Shown here: positions 26,367 through 35,506 of the stretch, in pieces | Layout: each line of letters begins with the position of its first letter | Position numbering within the stretch: the stretch's first letter is position 1 | NCBI RefSeq assembly: GCF_023634025.1 | Contig: NZ_JALJCW010000001.1 | Coordinates: 1,463,501-1,527,500 of the forward strand | Length of the DNA stretch: 64,000 nucleotides | Source: Hanstruepera flava | GTDB taxonomy: Bacteria; Bacteroidota; Bacteroidia; Flavobacteriales; Flavobacteriaceae | Direction: 5' to 3' | Translations under genes and position numbers: made by a program | Notes under the pieces: generated by a model | What the model was told of the DNA's origin: nothing | The model's database searches: none | The model's input: the letters and a program-made list of their open reading frames with translations, nothing else

Positions 26367-27721
26367 AAAAATCTTCATCAGTTGATTTAGGAACACAGCC
26401 CATAGGCAAATTACTTATTAAACAGGCTGTACCAGCTTCTATTGGAATATTGGTGATGTCCTTGAACATTTTAGTGGACACCATTTTTGTGGGTAACTGG
26501 ATAGGCTCCGCAGCCATTGCTGCCATTAACGTGGTGTTGCCTGTTTCCTTTTTTATTGCAGCTTTAGGAATGAGTATTGGTATTGGAGGTTCTTCAATAA
26601 TCTCACGTGCATTAGGTGCAAATAACTCTAACAAGGCCTTAAAAACATTTGGTAATCAGTTAACTCTAACACTCCTGTTAACAGTTACCATGATTACTTT
26701 CGGATTGTATTATGTTAATGATATTATTCCTGCGTTTGGTGGAAAAGGGAATATTTTTGAGCCTGCAAAAATCTATTATAAAATTGTATTGTATGGTGTT
26801 CCTTTTCTTGCCTTATGCATGATGGGAAATACGGTTATTAGAGCAGAAGGCAAGCCAAAGTTTGCTATGTATGCTATGATGATTCCATCTGTTGGTAATC
26901 TGCTTTTAGATTATTTATTTATCAATGTTTTAGACTACGGAATGGTTGGAGCAGCTTGGGCAACTACTGGATCGTATTTGTTATGCTTTGCCTTTATTTT
27001 ATGGTTTTTCCTTTCTGAAAATTCAGAGTTAAAAATAAAATGGCATCACTTTGGACTGAATCTTTCTATTATAAAAGAGATTAGCTCGCTTGGTTTTGTA
27101 ACCTTGGCAAGACAAGCCGTAGTTAGTATAACCTACCTATTTATGAATAATATTCTATTTGAGTTGGGTGGCGAAACATCAGTAACAGCTTATGCCATAG
27201 TTGGGCGCATGCTCATGTTTGCATTATTTCCAGTTTATGGTATTACGCAAGGGTTTTTGCCTATTGCAGGTTATAATTATGGTGCGCAAAAATATGGCCG
27301 CGTTCGAGAAAGCATCAATACAGCCATTAAGTATGCTATGGCTTTAGCTACATTGGTATTTGTTTTATTGATGATATTTCCTGAAGGGATTACAAAATTA
27401 TTTACCACAAATCCAGATGTAATTGCAGAAACCCCAAGTGCTATGCGCTGGGTATTTGCGGCTACACCAATAATTGCCTTACAACTTATTGGAGCGGCTT
27501 ATTTTCAAGCTGTTGGTAAAGCAACACCTGCGCTTCTACTCACATTAACACGACAAGGATTTTTCTTTATTCCACTCATTTTCATTTTGCCAATATTTTA
27601 TAACGAATTAGGTGTATGGATGTCCTTCCCAATAGCTGATGTTTTAGCAACTATTGTGACGGCATATTTCTTAAACAGAGAAATTAAAATGAATTTAAAA
27701 TTGAAAAAGAATAGTGCTTAA
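26363..27721 (+). CDS. MATE-family efflux transporter
   Basis: 452 aa with about 12 membrane segments in two homologous halves, typical of MATE (NorM-like) Na+ or H+ antiporters. Characteristic stretches are PASIGILVMSLNILVDTIFV, GIGGSSIISRALG and QGFLPIAGYNYGA. It overlaps hemH by 4 bp, so it is translated with ferrochelatase. The substrate is unknown; its position suggests export of a porphyrin, heme or metal-linked toxic compound, but this is inference. Confidence 0.9.
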   Translation: MKKSSSVDLGTQPIGKLLIKQAVPASIGILVMSLNILVDTIFVGNWIGSAAIAAINVVLPVSFFIAALGMSIGIGGSSIISRALGANNSNKALKTFGNQLTLTLLLTVTMITFGLYYVNDIIPAFGGKGNIFEPAKIYYKIVLYGVPFLALCMMGNTVIRAEGKPKFAMYAMMIPSVGNLLLDYLFINVLDYGMVGAAWATTGSYLLCFAFILWFFLSENSELKIKWHHFGLNLSIIKEISSLGFVTLARQAVVSITYLFMNNILFELGGETSVTAYAIVGRMLMFALFPVYGITQGFLPIAGYNYGAQKYGRVRESINTAIKYAMALATLVFVLLMIFPEGITKLFTTNPDVIAETPSAMRWVFAATPIIALQLIGAAYFQAVGKATPALLLTLTRQGFFFIPLIFILPIFYNELGVWMSFPIADVLATIVTAYFLNREIKMNLKLKKNSA

Positions 27722-27764
27722 TAATCCGTATTTTTAGTCCTCATTAACCAAAACCCAAAAAATT

Positions 27765-30700
27765 ATGCGACTGTTATTATTTCTTTTATGCATACTGTTA
27801 TTACCTTTTAATATTGCAGCTCAAACTTTTGAAGAGTCAAAATACGATGCTTTAGAGTATCGATTGTTAGGCCCTTTTCGTGGTGGAAGAAGCGCAGCCG
27901 TTACTGGTGTTCCCAATAAACCCAACTTGTTTTATTTTGGAGCAACAGGTGGTGGAATTTGGAAAACAACAGATGGCGGTAGAACTTGGGAAAATATTTC
28001 AGATGGCTTTTTTGGTGGAAGTATTGGTGCCATTTCAGTTTCAAAAAGCGATCCAAATGTCTTGTATGCCGGAGGTGGAGAGAAAACTGTTCGCGGCAAC
28101 GTGTCATCTGGATATGGGATATGGAAAAGTGTTGATGCTGGAAAAACTTGGGAACAGTCTGGACTGGAAAAGTCAAGACATATTCCTCGAATCGCAATAG
28201 ATCAAACCAACCATAATGTGGTTTACGCAGGTGTTTTAGGAAATATCTATAAACCGACACAAGAGAGAGGTGTTTATAAAAGTGAAGATGGCGGAAAAAC
28301 ATGGCGCAAAACACTATTTGTAAATGAGCATGCAGGTGTAGTTGACCTATTGGTCGACCCAACTAACCCAAGAATTTTATATGCGTCAACATGGCGCGTA
28401 CAACGTACACCCTATAGTTTAAGTTCTGGAGGTGAAGGATCAGCCCTTTGGAAAAGTACCGATAAAGGTGAAACCTGGAAAGAGATTTCAGCAAACAAAG
28501 GATTCCCAACAGACACACTCGGCATTATTGGTGTAACCGTGTCTCCAGTAAATAATCAACGTGTTTGGGCTATGGTTGAAAACAAAGATAAAGGTGGTTT
28601 ATACCGAAGTGATGATGGTGGCGAAACATGGAATCAAGTCAATAGTGAACGTAAATTAAGACAACGTGCTTGGTATTATACACGAGTTTATGCCGATACT
28701 AAAGATGTAGATGTGGTTTACGTTTTAAATGTACGTTATCATAAAAGTACAGATGGCGGAAAATCTTTCGATACCTATAATGCACCTCATGGTGATCATC
28801 ACGATTTATGGATAGCACCAGAAAACCCAAATCGGATGATTATTGGAGACGATGGTGGCGCTCAAGTAACTTACGATGGTGGCGAAACTTGGAGCACTTA
28901 TCATAACCAACCAACTTCTCAATTTTATCGCGTAACTACTGATAATCATTTTCCTTATCGTATTTATGCTGCTCAACAAGATAATTCAACAATAAGAATT
29001 CCACATCGCACAGATGGATGGTCTATAACCGAAGACGATTGGGAAAGCACTGCTGGAGGAGAATCGGCGCATATTGCTATCGATCCAGATGACAGTGATA
29101 TCGTGTATGGTGGAAGTTATGGCGGATTTCTAACGCGTGTAAATCACAAAAAAGGAACGGTTAGAGCTATAAATGTTTGGCCAGATAATCCTATGGGTTA
29201 TGGAGCTGAAGGTATGAAATATCGTTTTCAATGGAATTTTCCTATTATTTTTTCAAAGCATAATTCTGATAGATTATATACCTTTTCTCAATATGTTCAT
29301 GTTACTGAAAACGAAGGACAATCTTGGGAAATTATAAGCCCAGATTTAACCAAAAGTGATCCTGAAAAGATGAAATCGTCTGGAGGGCCAATTACACAAG
29401 ATAATACAGGTGTTGAGTATTACTGTACTATTTTTGCTGCGCAAGAATCACCTTTAAAAGAAGGCTTGCTTTGGGTTGGTAGTGACGACGGATTAATTCA
29501 CATTACCAAAAATGGAGGCGAAACGTGGGAAAACATTACACCAAAAGGTATGCCTGAATGGATGATGATTAATAGTATTGAACCAAGTGCTTTTGATGAA
29601 GGGACTTGCTATGTGGCAGGAACTAAATATAAAACTGGCGATTTTCAGCCGTATTTATACAAAACAACCGACTATGGCAAATCATGGACAAAAATCACCA
29701 ATGGTATAAATCCAGAACATTTTACAAGAGTTGTTCGTGAAGACCCTAAACAAAAAGGCTTGTTATATGCAGGAACCGAAACAGGTATGTATATTTCGTT
29801 TAACGATGGTAAAAATTGGCAACCATTTCAGTTGAATTTACCAATAGTTCCCATAACCGATTTAACAATTAAGGATAATAATTTAATTGTCGCAACACAA
29901 GGTAGAAGTCTTTGGATTATTGATGATTTAACGGTTCTCCATCAACTGTATAATTCCAACACAAATGAAAGCATGCTTTTTAAACCAAAAGACACCTATC
30001 GCATGGATGGCAACGGACGATCTGGAAGTAAAACATCAGGAACCAATCATCCAAAAGGTGTAATGACGTATTTCAATTTGAAAGATTACAACGAAGACGA
30101 TGTGGTTAGTTTAACCTATTTCGACCAGAAAGGTGATACCATTAAGACCTTTAGCACAACAAATCAAAAGAAAGATAAACTTGAAGTTAAAAAAGGTATG
30201 AATCAATTTAACTGGAATATGACGTATGATGGCGCAGAAAAGTTAGATGGAATGATTTTATGGTGGGCAAGTTTAAGCGGACCTCAAGCCGTACCAGGAA
30301 ATTATAGGGTAGAATTGAAAGTTAATGATGAGGTATTGTCAAAACCATTCACAATTTTAGCAGATCCACGCTCTGAAAGCTCATTGGAAGATATGAAAGC
30401 GCAATTCGAGTTCATAACAGACGTGAATAAAACTATGGACGAAGCACACAAGACCATAAAAAAAATTCGTAAAATAGATAAACAGTTGTCAGCCTTTGAA
30501 TCACAATACAAAGATGATGATCGCGTTTCAGATTTAATTGAAAAGTCAAAAACACTTCGTGAACAATTTTCTGAAATTGAAAAAGCTTTATATCAAACCA
30601 AAAATAGAAGTGGTCAAGATCCATTGAATTTCCCAATTCGTTTAACTAACAAATTGGGCCATTTAAACGCATTGGTTGGTATGGGAGATTTTGGGCCAAC

Positions 30701-30848
30701 AGATCAAGATATTGCTGTAAAAAATGAATTAACAGAAAAAATTGACAAACAATTACAAGCTTTTAATTTATTGGTTTCAGAAGAAATTAAAGCGTTTAAC
30801 ACAGCATTCAATAATAAACAGTTAAACTATTTATTCCTTGAAGACTAA
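27765..30848 (+). CDS. Secreted BNR/VPS10-like beta-propeller protein
   Basis: A signal peptide (LFLLCILLLPFNIAAQ) is followed by a large beta-propeller region with many Asp-box repeats of the form S-x-D-x-G-x-T-W, for example KTTDGGRTWENIS, KSVDAGKTWEQS, RSDDGGETWNQV and TKNGGETWENIT. The last 250 residues are a fibronectin-like domain plus a helical, charged tail. Homologues are annotated as glycosyl hydrolases or sortilin-like, but no catalytic residues can be assigned. The stop codon shares a base with the hemJ start (TAATG). Confidence 0.8.
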   Translation: MRLLLFLLCILLLPFNIAAQTFEESKYDALEYRLLGPFRGGRSAAVTGVPNKPNLFYFGATGGGIWKTTDGGRTWENISDGFFGGSIGAISVSKSDPNVLYAGGGEKTVRGNVSSGYGIWKSVDAGKTWEQSGLEKSRHIPRIAIDQTNHNVVYAGVLGNIYKPTQERGVYKSEDGGKTWRKTLFVNEHAGVVDLLVDPTNPRILYASTWRVQRTPYSLSSGGEGSALWKSTDKGETWKEISANKGFPTDTLGIIGVTVSPVNNQRVWAMVENKDKGGLYRSDDGGETWNQVNSERKLRQRAWYYTRVYADTKDVDVVYVLNVRYHKSTDGGKSFDTYNAPHGDHHDLWIAPENPNRMIIGDDGGAQVTYDGGETWSTYHNQPTSQFYRVTTDNHFPYRIYAAQQDNSTIRIPHRTDGWSITEDDWESTAGGESAHIAIDPDDSDIVYGGSYGGFLTRVNHKKGTVRAINVWPDNPMGYGAEGMKYRFQWNFPIIFSKHNSDRLYTFSQYVHVTENEGQSWEIISPDLTKSDPEKMKSSGGPITQDNTGVEYYCTIFAAQESPLKEGLLWVGSDDGLIHITKNGGETWENITPKGMPEWMMINSIEPSAFDEGTCYVAGTKYKTGDFQPYLYKTTDYGKSWTKITNGINPEHFTRVVREDPKQKGLLYAGTETGMYISFNDGKNWQPFQLNLPIVPITDLTIKDNNLIVATQGRSLWIIDDLTVLHQLYNSNTNESMLFKPKDTYRMDGNGRSGSKTSGTNHPKGVMTYFNLKDYNEDDVVSLTYFDQKGDTIKTFSTTNQKKDKLEVKKGMNQFNWNMTYDGAEKLDGMILWWASLSGPQAVPGNYRVELKVNDEVLSKPFTILADPRSESSLEDMKAQFEFITDVNKTMDEAHKTIKKIRKIDKQLSAFESQYKDDDRVSDLIEKSKTLREQFSEIEKALYQTKNRSGQDPLNFPIRLTNKLGHLNALVGMGDFGPTDQDIAVKNELTEKIDKQLQAFNLLVSEEIKAFNTAFNNKQLNYLFLED

Positions 30849-31396
30849 TGGAGTATTACAATTATATTAAATCCTTACACCTCATTTTTGTCATAACCTG
30901 GTTTGCAGGCTTGTTTTATATTCCTAGGCTATTTGTTTATCAAATAGAAGCCTATCATAAACCTTCACCTGAAAAAGAAATTTTAGGTAAGCAATTAAAG
31001 CTTATGGCAAAGCGCTTATGGAATATTATCACTTGGCCATCGGCAATATTAGCAACCCTGTTTGCTGTTTGGTTGTTAATTTTAATGCCGTCTTGGTTAC
31101 AACAACCCTGGATGCACGTTAAGTTAGGTTTTGTGGTTTTATTGATTGTTTACCATCTGAAAACGCATCAGTTTTATAAACAGCTGCAAAACGATGATGT
31201 TCGCAAAACATCTAACTTCATGAGGCTTTGGAATGAAGGCGCCACCTTTATTCTGTTTGCTGTGGTATTCTTGGTGATATTGAAAAGTGCTTTCAACTGG
31301 ATTTTTGGGGTCATAGGAATTTTTGTATTGGGATTACTAATTATGCTAGGTTTCAAAATCTATAAAAACATTCGCAGTAAAAATCCTAATGTCTAA
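30848..31396 (+). CDS. hemJ: Protoporphyrinogen IX oxidase, HemJ type (CopD-like membrane protein)
   Basis: 182 aa with four to five membrane helices. The N-terminus YNYIKSLHLIFVITWFAGLF and IPRLFVYQIEAYH match the HemJ (UPF0093) family, with conserved His11 as probable heme ligand. HemJ oxidises protoporphyrinogen IX to protoporphyrin IX, the substrate of ferrochelatase; no hemG or hemY is seen in the window. It is translationally coupled to the BNR-repeat gene. Confusion with a generic CopD-family protein is possible. Confidence 0.82.
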   Translation: MEYYNYIKSLHLIFVITWFAGLFYIPRLFVYQIEAYHKPSPEKEILGKQLKLMAKRLWNIITWPSAILATLFAVWLLILMPSWLQQPWMHVKLGFVVLLIVYHLKTHQFYKQLQNDDVRKTSNFMRLWNEGATFILFAVVFLVILKSAFNWIFGVIGIFVLGLLIMLGFKIYKNIRSKNPNV

Positions 31397-31443
31397 ACCA
31401 TTTGGCTTGATTATTGTTATATTTAGTGGACTTTATAGATTAA

Positions 31444-32901
31444 ATGAAATTAGCTAAACTTTCTTTAAGACTTCGCATATTCCTAGCCATGATCCTCCTG
31501 GTTCTATTGGCTTCCATATTAATTGCAGGAGTTACCATTTATCAATATAACGAAGAAGCGCATGATTATCATCAAGATAGGTTAAACCGTAAAGAGGAAA
31601 ACATAAAAGCCAGTGTCGAGTATACCATAAAGGAAACAACGTATCCAGTTATAAGAGAGAATGTAGCACTTATTTTTAAAGATGAGATTTATGAGATTGC
31701 AACCATTCACAACATGGAAATTAATTTATATGATTTAGAAGGCAGTTTACTTAAATCATCAAAGGCCAGTTTTGCTGCAGATTCTATACCAAAATGTTTA
31801 GATGCCAATATATTAAATACCCTATCCAATACGCTGGAAAAGCGGTACGTTACCAAAACCATTGAAAACGGAGAAGGTTATTTATCGTCGTATTCGGTAA
31901 TAACAGACCATAAATTTAAACCTTTAGCCATTCTACATTTACACTATTTAGAAAATGACGATTTCTTAAATAAAGAGTTAAACGAATTTCTAGAACGCTT
32001 GGGTTATGCTTATTTTATTATGCTGCTTATAGCAGTAGCTATGGCTTATTTTCTGTCGAAGTACATTACCAAATCGCTAAAAACTATTAGTGATAAAATG
32101 AACGAAACACGTTTGGAAAAACGCAATAAAAAAATTGATCTAGATAAAACCAGCGAAGAAATATCGGTATTGGTTCAAGCCTATAATAGTATGATTGATG
32201 AGCTAGAAGAAAGTGCTGTAAAATTAGCTACTAGCGAGCGTGAACAAGCATGGCGTGAAATGGCAAAACAGGTAGCCCATGAAATTAAAAATCCGCTTAC
32301 ACCAATGCGTTTGAGTGTTCAGAGTTTTCAGATGAAATTTAACCCTGAAGACTCAGAAATTAATCAAAAGGTAGACGAGTTTAGTAAAACACTTATTCAG
32401 CAAATTGATACCATGAGCTCTATAGCATCGGCTTTTTCAAATTTTGCGAAAATGCCGGCTCAACAAAACGAAACGCTTAATGTGGTAAAAATTGTGAAAT
32501 TGGCATTAGACATTTTCAATGAAGACTATATTATGTTTAAGGCTGAAGAAGACGAAATTATTGCCAAGTTCGATAGAACACAACTAATTAGGGTTGTTAC
32601 CAATTTGGTGAAAAATGGCATTCAGGCAATTCCAGAAAATGTACAAAGAGTACCAGAAATTATAGTTGAGGTTACAAGCAGTGATGGAGCGGTTAATATA
32701 ATTGTTTCTGATAACGGGAAAGGTATTTCAGATGAAAATAAACCAAAAGTTTTTGAACCCAAGTTTACCACTAAAACCAGTGGTATGGGATTGGGACTAG
32801 CTATGGTAAAAAATATTGTGGAAACTTATAACGGAAACATTACCTTTACATCTCAAGAAGGAGTGGGTACAACTTTTAAAGTGACATTTCCTAAAGAATA
32901 A
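31444..32901 (+). CDS. Sensor histidine kinase (NtrY-like)
   Basis: Two membrane helices (about 13-33 and 185-204) enclose a periplasmic sensor of about 150 aa, followed by a HAMP linker. The kinase core has the H-box HEIKNPLTPMRL with His279, N-box NLVKNGIQAI, and G-boxes SDNGKGISDENK and TSGMGLGLAMVKN. It should autophosphorylate in response to an envelope signal. No response regulator is adjacent, so its partner is encoded elsewhere. It may be cotranscribed with hemJ, 47 bp upstream. Confidence 0.9.
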   Translation: MKLAKLSLRLRIFLAMILLVLLASILIAGVTIYQYNEEAHDYHQDRLNRKEENIKASVEYTIKETTYPVIRENVALIFKDEIYEIATIHNMEINLYDLEGSLLKSSKASFAADSIPKCLDANILNTLSNTLEKRYVTKTIENGEGYLSSYSVITDHKFKPLAILHLHYLENDDFLNKELNEFLERLGYAYFIMLLIAVAMAYFLSKYITKSLKTISDKMNETRLEKRNKKIDLDKTSEEISVLVQAYNSMIDELEESAVKLATSEREQAWREMAKQVAHEIKNPLTPMRLSVQSFQMKFNPEDSEINQKVDEFSKTLIQQIDTMSSIASAFSNFAKMPAQQNETLNVVKIVKLALDIFNEDYIMFKAEEDEIIAKFDRTQLIRVVTNLVKNGIQAIPENVQRVPEIIVEVTSSDGAVNIIVSDNGKGISDENKPKVFEPKFTTKTSGMGLGLAMVKNIVETYNGNITFTSQEGVGTTFKVTFPKE

Positions 32902-32908
32902 TATAATT

Positions 32909-32957
32909 GTCATTCCTGTGTGTCACATTGAGCTTGTCGAAATGAATACAGGGATCT
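32909..32957. repeat. REP-like imperfect palindrome
   Basis: ATTCCTGT (from 32912) and ACAGGGAT are nested outside CATTGAGCTTGTCGAAATG. It belongs to the same general type as the repeats near 21.2 kb and 52.5 kb. It lies in the 69-bp gap between the histidine kinase and the enoyl-CoA hydratase. Confidence 0.55.
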
Positions 32958-32970
32958 AAAAAAAACCAAA

Positions 32971-33753
32971 ATGACTTACGAAAATATCTTATCTAAAACA
33001 GAAAACGGAATCACATATATTACCATTAACAGACCGAGTAAATTGAATGCCTTAAATAAGGCGACCATTCAAGAATTGCATGATGCTTTTGAAGCAGCAG
33101 ATACCGATAAAGACACTAAAGTTATTATTGTAACGGGTAGCGGTGAAAAAGCGTTTGTTGCTGGTGCAGATATTTCTGAATTTGCCGATTTCGATGTAAA
33201 ACAAGGTGAGAACTTGGCGGCCAAAGGTCAGGAGCTGTTATTTAATTTTGTGGAAAATTTAGGCACACCTGTTATTGCAGCAGTAAATGGCTTTGCATTG
33301 GGCGGCGGATTGGAATTGGCCATGGCTTGTCATTTTAGAGTGGCTAGCGACAATGCCAGAATGGGATTACCCGAAGTATCATTGGGTGTTATTCCTGGTT
33401 ATGGTGGCACCCAACGTTTACCACAGTTGATAGGTAAGGGTCGCGCTATGGAAATGGTCATGACAGCTGGCATGATAGATGCCCAAACTGCCCATAATTA
33501 CGGATTGGTTAACCATGTTACTACTCAAGAAGAATTGATTCCATTGGCTGAAAAAATAGCTGGTAAAATTATGCGAAACTCCTCGGTTGCCATTAAAGGC
33601 GCTATCAAAGCCGTTAATGCCAATTATCAAGATGGTGTAAATGGCTTTAATGTAGAAATCACCGAGTTTGGAAACTGTTTTGGTACAGCCGATTTTAAAG
33701 AAGGTACTACCGCATTTTTAGAAAAGCGCCAAGCTGATTTTCCGGGGGAGTGA
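32971..33753 (+). CDS. Enoyl-CoA hydratase/isomerase family protein (crotonase)
   Basis: Crotonase fold of 260 aa. Seen: the oxyanion-hole segment VAGADISEFA, FALGGGLELAMACH and the substrate-binding LPEVSLGVIPGYGGTQRLPQ with the catalytic Glu of hydratases. It should hydrate trans-2-enoyl-CoA in fatty-acid or amino-acid degradation. It stands alone, so the exact substrate cannot be set from context. Confidence 0.93.
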   Translation: MTYENILSKTENGITYITINRPSKLNALNKATIQELHDAFEAADTDKDTKVIIVTGSGEKAFVAGADISEFADFDVKQGENLAAKGQELLFNFVENLGTPVIAAVNGFALGGGLELAMACHFRVASDNARMGLPEVSLGVIPGYGGTQRLPQLIGKGRAMEMVMTAGMIDAQTAHNYGLVNHVTTQEELIPLAEKIAGKIMRNSSVAIKGAIKAVNANYQDGVNGFNVEITEFGNCFGTADFKEGTTAFLEKRQADFPGE

Positions 33754-33796
33754 TTTTTCAAGTTTGAATTATTTTTTACTGTTTTTCCTACAGTTT

Positions 33797-34204
33797 TTAT
33801 TCTTTGAAATCAGTTGTAATGCCGTTCAATATGCACGGTTTAGTTTTTAAAAGGTCAGCGCATTCAGAAATATAAATCTCAACAAAATCTCGTCCATTTT
33901 CCGTCATCATTTTGAGTTCACCAGTTTCGTCTAGATTATGAATCCAATAAAAATTTGTCGGATAAATTTCATGTTTAAAATTTACGGGCTCTGAATGGTT
34001 TATAATTCCGATAGATGGAGTGCTTGAGTCAAATTTAAAAATCAAACAAGAGAATTCGATGTCAGCTTTTCTCGTAGTAATCAAATATTCGTCCTTTACC
34101 CATTTTTTCTTAAACTTGGGAAAACCGAATTCAGATTGCAGAAAAGAGAAGTTTTTTAAAATCTCTTTTTCAGATACTTTCCAAGTTGGTTTAAGTGCGT
34201 TCAT
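33797..34204 (-). CDS. Hypothetical protein
   Basis: 135 aa, soluble, with no signal peptide or membrane segment. Its sequence (for example FGFPKFKKKWVKDEYLITTR and TNFYWIHNLDETGELK) is not a family I recognise. It is transcribed alone, opposite to its left neighbour. Composition is similar to neighbouring genes. The size and acidic, aromatic-rich character resemble immunity or SMI1-type small proteins, but this is only an impression. Confidence 0.55.
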   Translation of the reverse strand: MNALKPTWKVSEKEILKNFSFLQSEFGFPKFKKKWVKDEYLITTRKADIEFSCLIFKFDSSTPSIGIINHSEPVNFKHEIYPTNFYWIHNLDETGELKMMTENGRDFVEIYISECADLLKTKPCILNGITTDFKE

Positions 34205-34319
34205 TTTTTAATTGTAGGAATGTTTTGATATGAACCGTTTCAATTGTTTATATAAGCAGTTAAACGAAGTTCGGCTTTTTATTTTACATAGTCAAGTGTT
34301 TAATCAACAAAGGAAGCTG

Positions 34320-35453
34320 TTATTGCTTCTGTGCTTTCTGCTTTTTCTTGTAGGTTCTACCGTACCACAGTAAGATTCCTGTTACGGGTAAACTTGCTGT
34401 TAGCAGACTGACCAAAAAAGCAATAATTTTTCCAGCCAATCCACCTATGGCTCCAATATGGATATCATAATTCATTCGTAGAATTTTTTCGGCCAATTGG
34501 GTGTCTTTATATTTTCCGTAAACACCAGGTGTTTCTATTTCCTCTAAAGTGTTTTGGTCAAAAAAGCGGTAGTCGGCATCGTAATATAAACCTTTGCTGT
34601 TTGAAACTTCAACATATACACTTTCTTCTTTTGTTTTTGGGTAATGCAGCTCAAAAGCTTCAGCATTTGGGTTTTCCTTCTGTAGTTTTACAATTAGGTA
34701 ATCCATTGGGATAATGCTGTCATTTTCAGTAGGTGTACTATTGTTTTCTGGAATGACAAAAGCAGGAACCTTATCGCCACCAGCAGATTTGTAGACAACA
34801 TATTTTAACCAATTATAGGAAATTATGGAACCTGTAAAAGCCAATAATAGAGCCAGCGAACAAACATAGAACCCAACAACAGTATGCAAGTCAAAGTTTT
34901 TGCGTTTCCAACGGGTAGTTTTTTTCCAATCAAACTTTAAGCGCTGTTTTATGTTTTTACGCTTTTTAGGCATCCACAATATAAACCCAGAAATAATTAT
35001 AAGGATAAAGATTAAAATGGAAGCACCTACAACCTGCTCACCAATAGCTTTGGGCAACCATAAACGCATGTGGCCTTTTAAAATAAACGCGAAAAATCCG
35101 GATAAATGGTTGTCTACTTTTATGACGTTTCCAGAATAAGGGTTTAAAAACACACTTTGATAAAATTCGGGTTCGGCATCATAAAAAATGACCTCAATGG
35201 CATCATCTGCTTTTTTAAAAACAGTTCCATGGATGGTATTGTTTGGAAAAACAGCTTTGGCAAGTTCTTTTACTTGGGTTGGTGTTAAAATAGACAGGTC
35301 TTGAGGTTGTACCTTTTTGTAATCGTCATAGGTACTTTCAATTTCATCTCTAAAAGCCCAACAACAGCCCGTTATGGCAACAATAAAGACAACCAAACCT
35401 GTGGTGAGGCCTAAAATTTTATGAAGCTGAAATATAAATTTTTTAAAGGTCAT
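34320..35453 (-). CDS. PepSY-associated transmembrane protein
   Basis: About four membrane helices with two PepSY-like periplasmic regions. Seen: LHKILGLTTGLVVFIVAITGC at the N-terminus, FDLHTVVGFYVCSLALLLAF in the middle and MNYDIHIGAIGGLAGKIIAF near the end. Such proteins are often paired with TonB-dependent siderophore receptors and are proposed to reduce or release iron at the inner membrane. Here the receptor gene lies just upstream on the same strand, 53 bp away, with a hairpin in between. Confidence 0.88.
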   Translation of the reverse strand: MTFKKFIFQLHKILGLTTGLVVFIVAITGCCWAFRDEIESTYDDYKKVQPQDLSILTPTQVKELAKAVFPNNTIHGTVFKKADDAIEVIFYDAEPEFYQSVFLNPYSGNVIKVDNHLSGFFAFILKGHMRLWLPKAIGEQVVGASILIFILIIISGFILWMPKKRKNIKQRLKFDWKKTTRWKRKNFDLHTVVGFYVCSLALLLAFTGSIISYNWLKYVVYKSAGGDKVPAFVIPENNSTPTENDSIIPMDYLIVKLQKENPNAEAFELHYPKTKEESVYVEVSNSKGLYYDADYRFFDQNTLEEIETPGVYGKYKDTQLAEKILRMNYDIHIGAIGGLAGKIIAFLVSLLTASLPVTGILLWYGRTYKKKQKAQKQ

Positions 35454-35466
35454 GATACTACTTGAT

Positions 35467-35496
35467 AAAGGGTGGTTTTTAGAAAAACCACCCTTT
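35467..35496. other. Hairpin between the TonB receptor and PepSY genes
   Basis: GGGTGGTTTTT and AAAAACCACCC form a long stem with a 2-nt junction; the outer AAA/TTT extend it. On the plus strand a run of T follows, but both genes lie on the minus strand, where the downstream tract is only TTTAT. It could be an attenuator or stabiliser that makes more receptor than PepSY transcript. Confidence 0.55.
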
Positions 35497-35506
35497 TTTT
35501 GACTAA

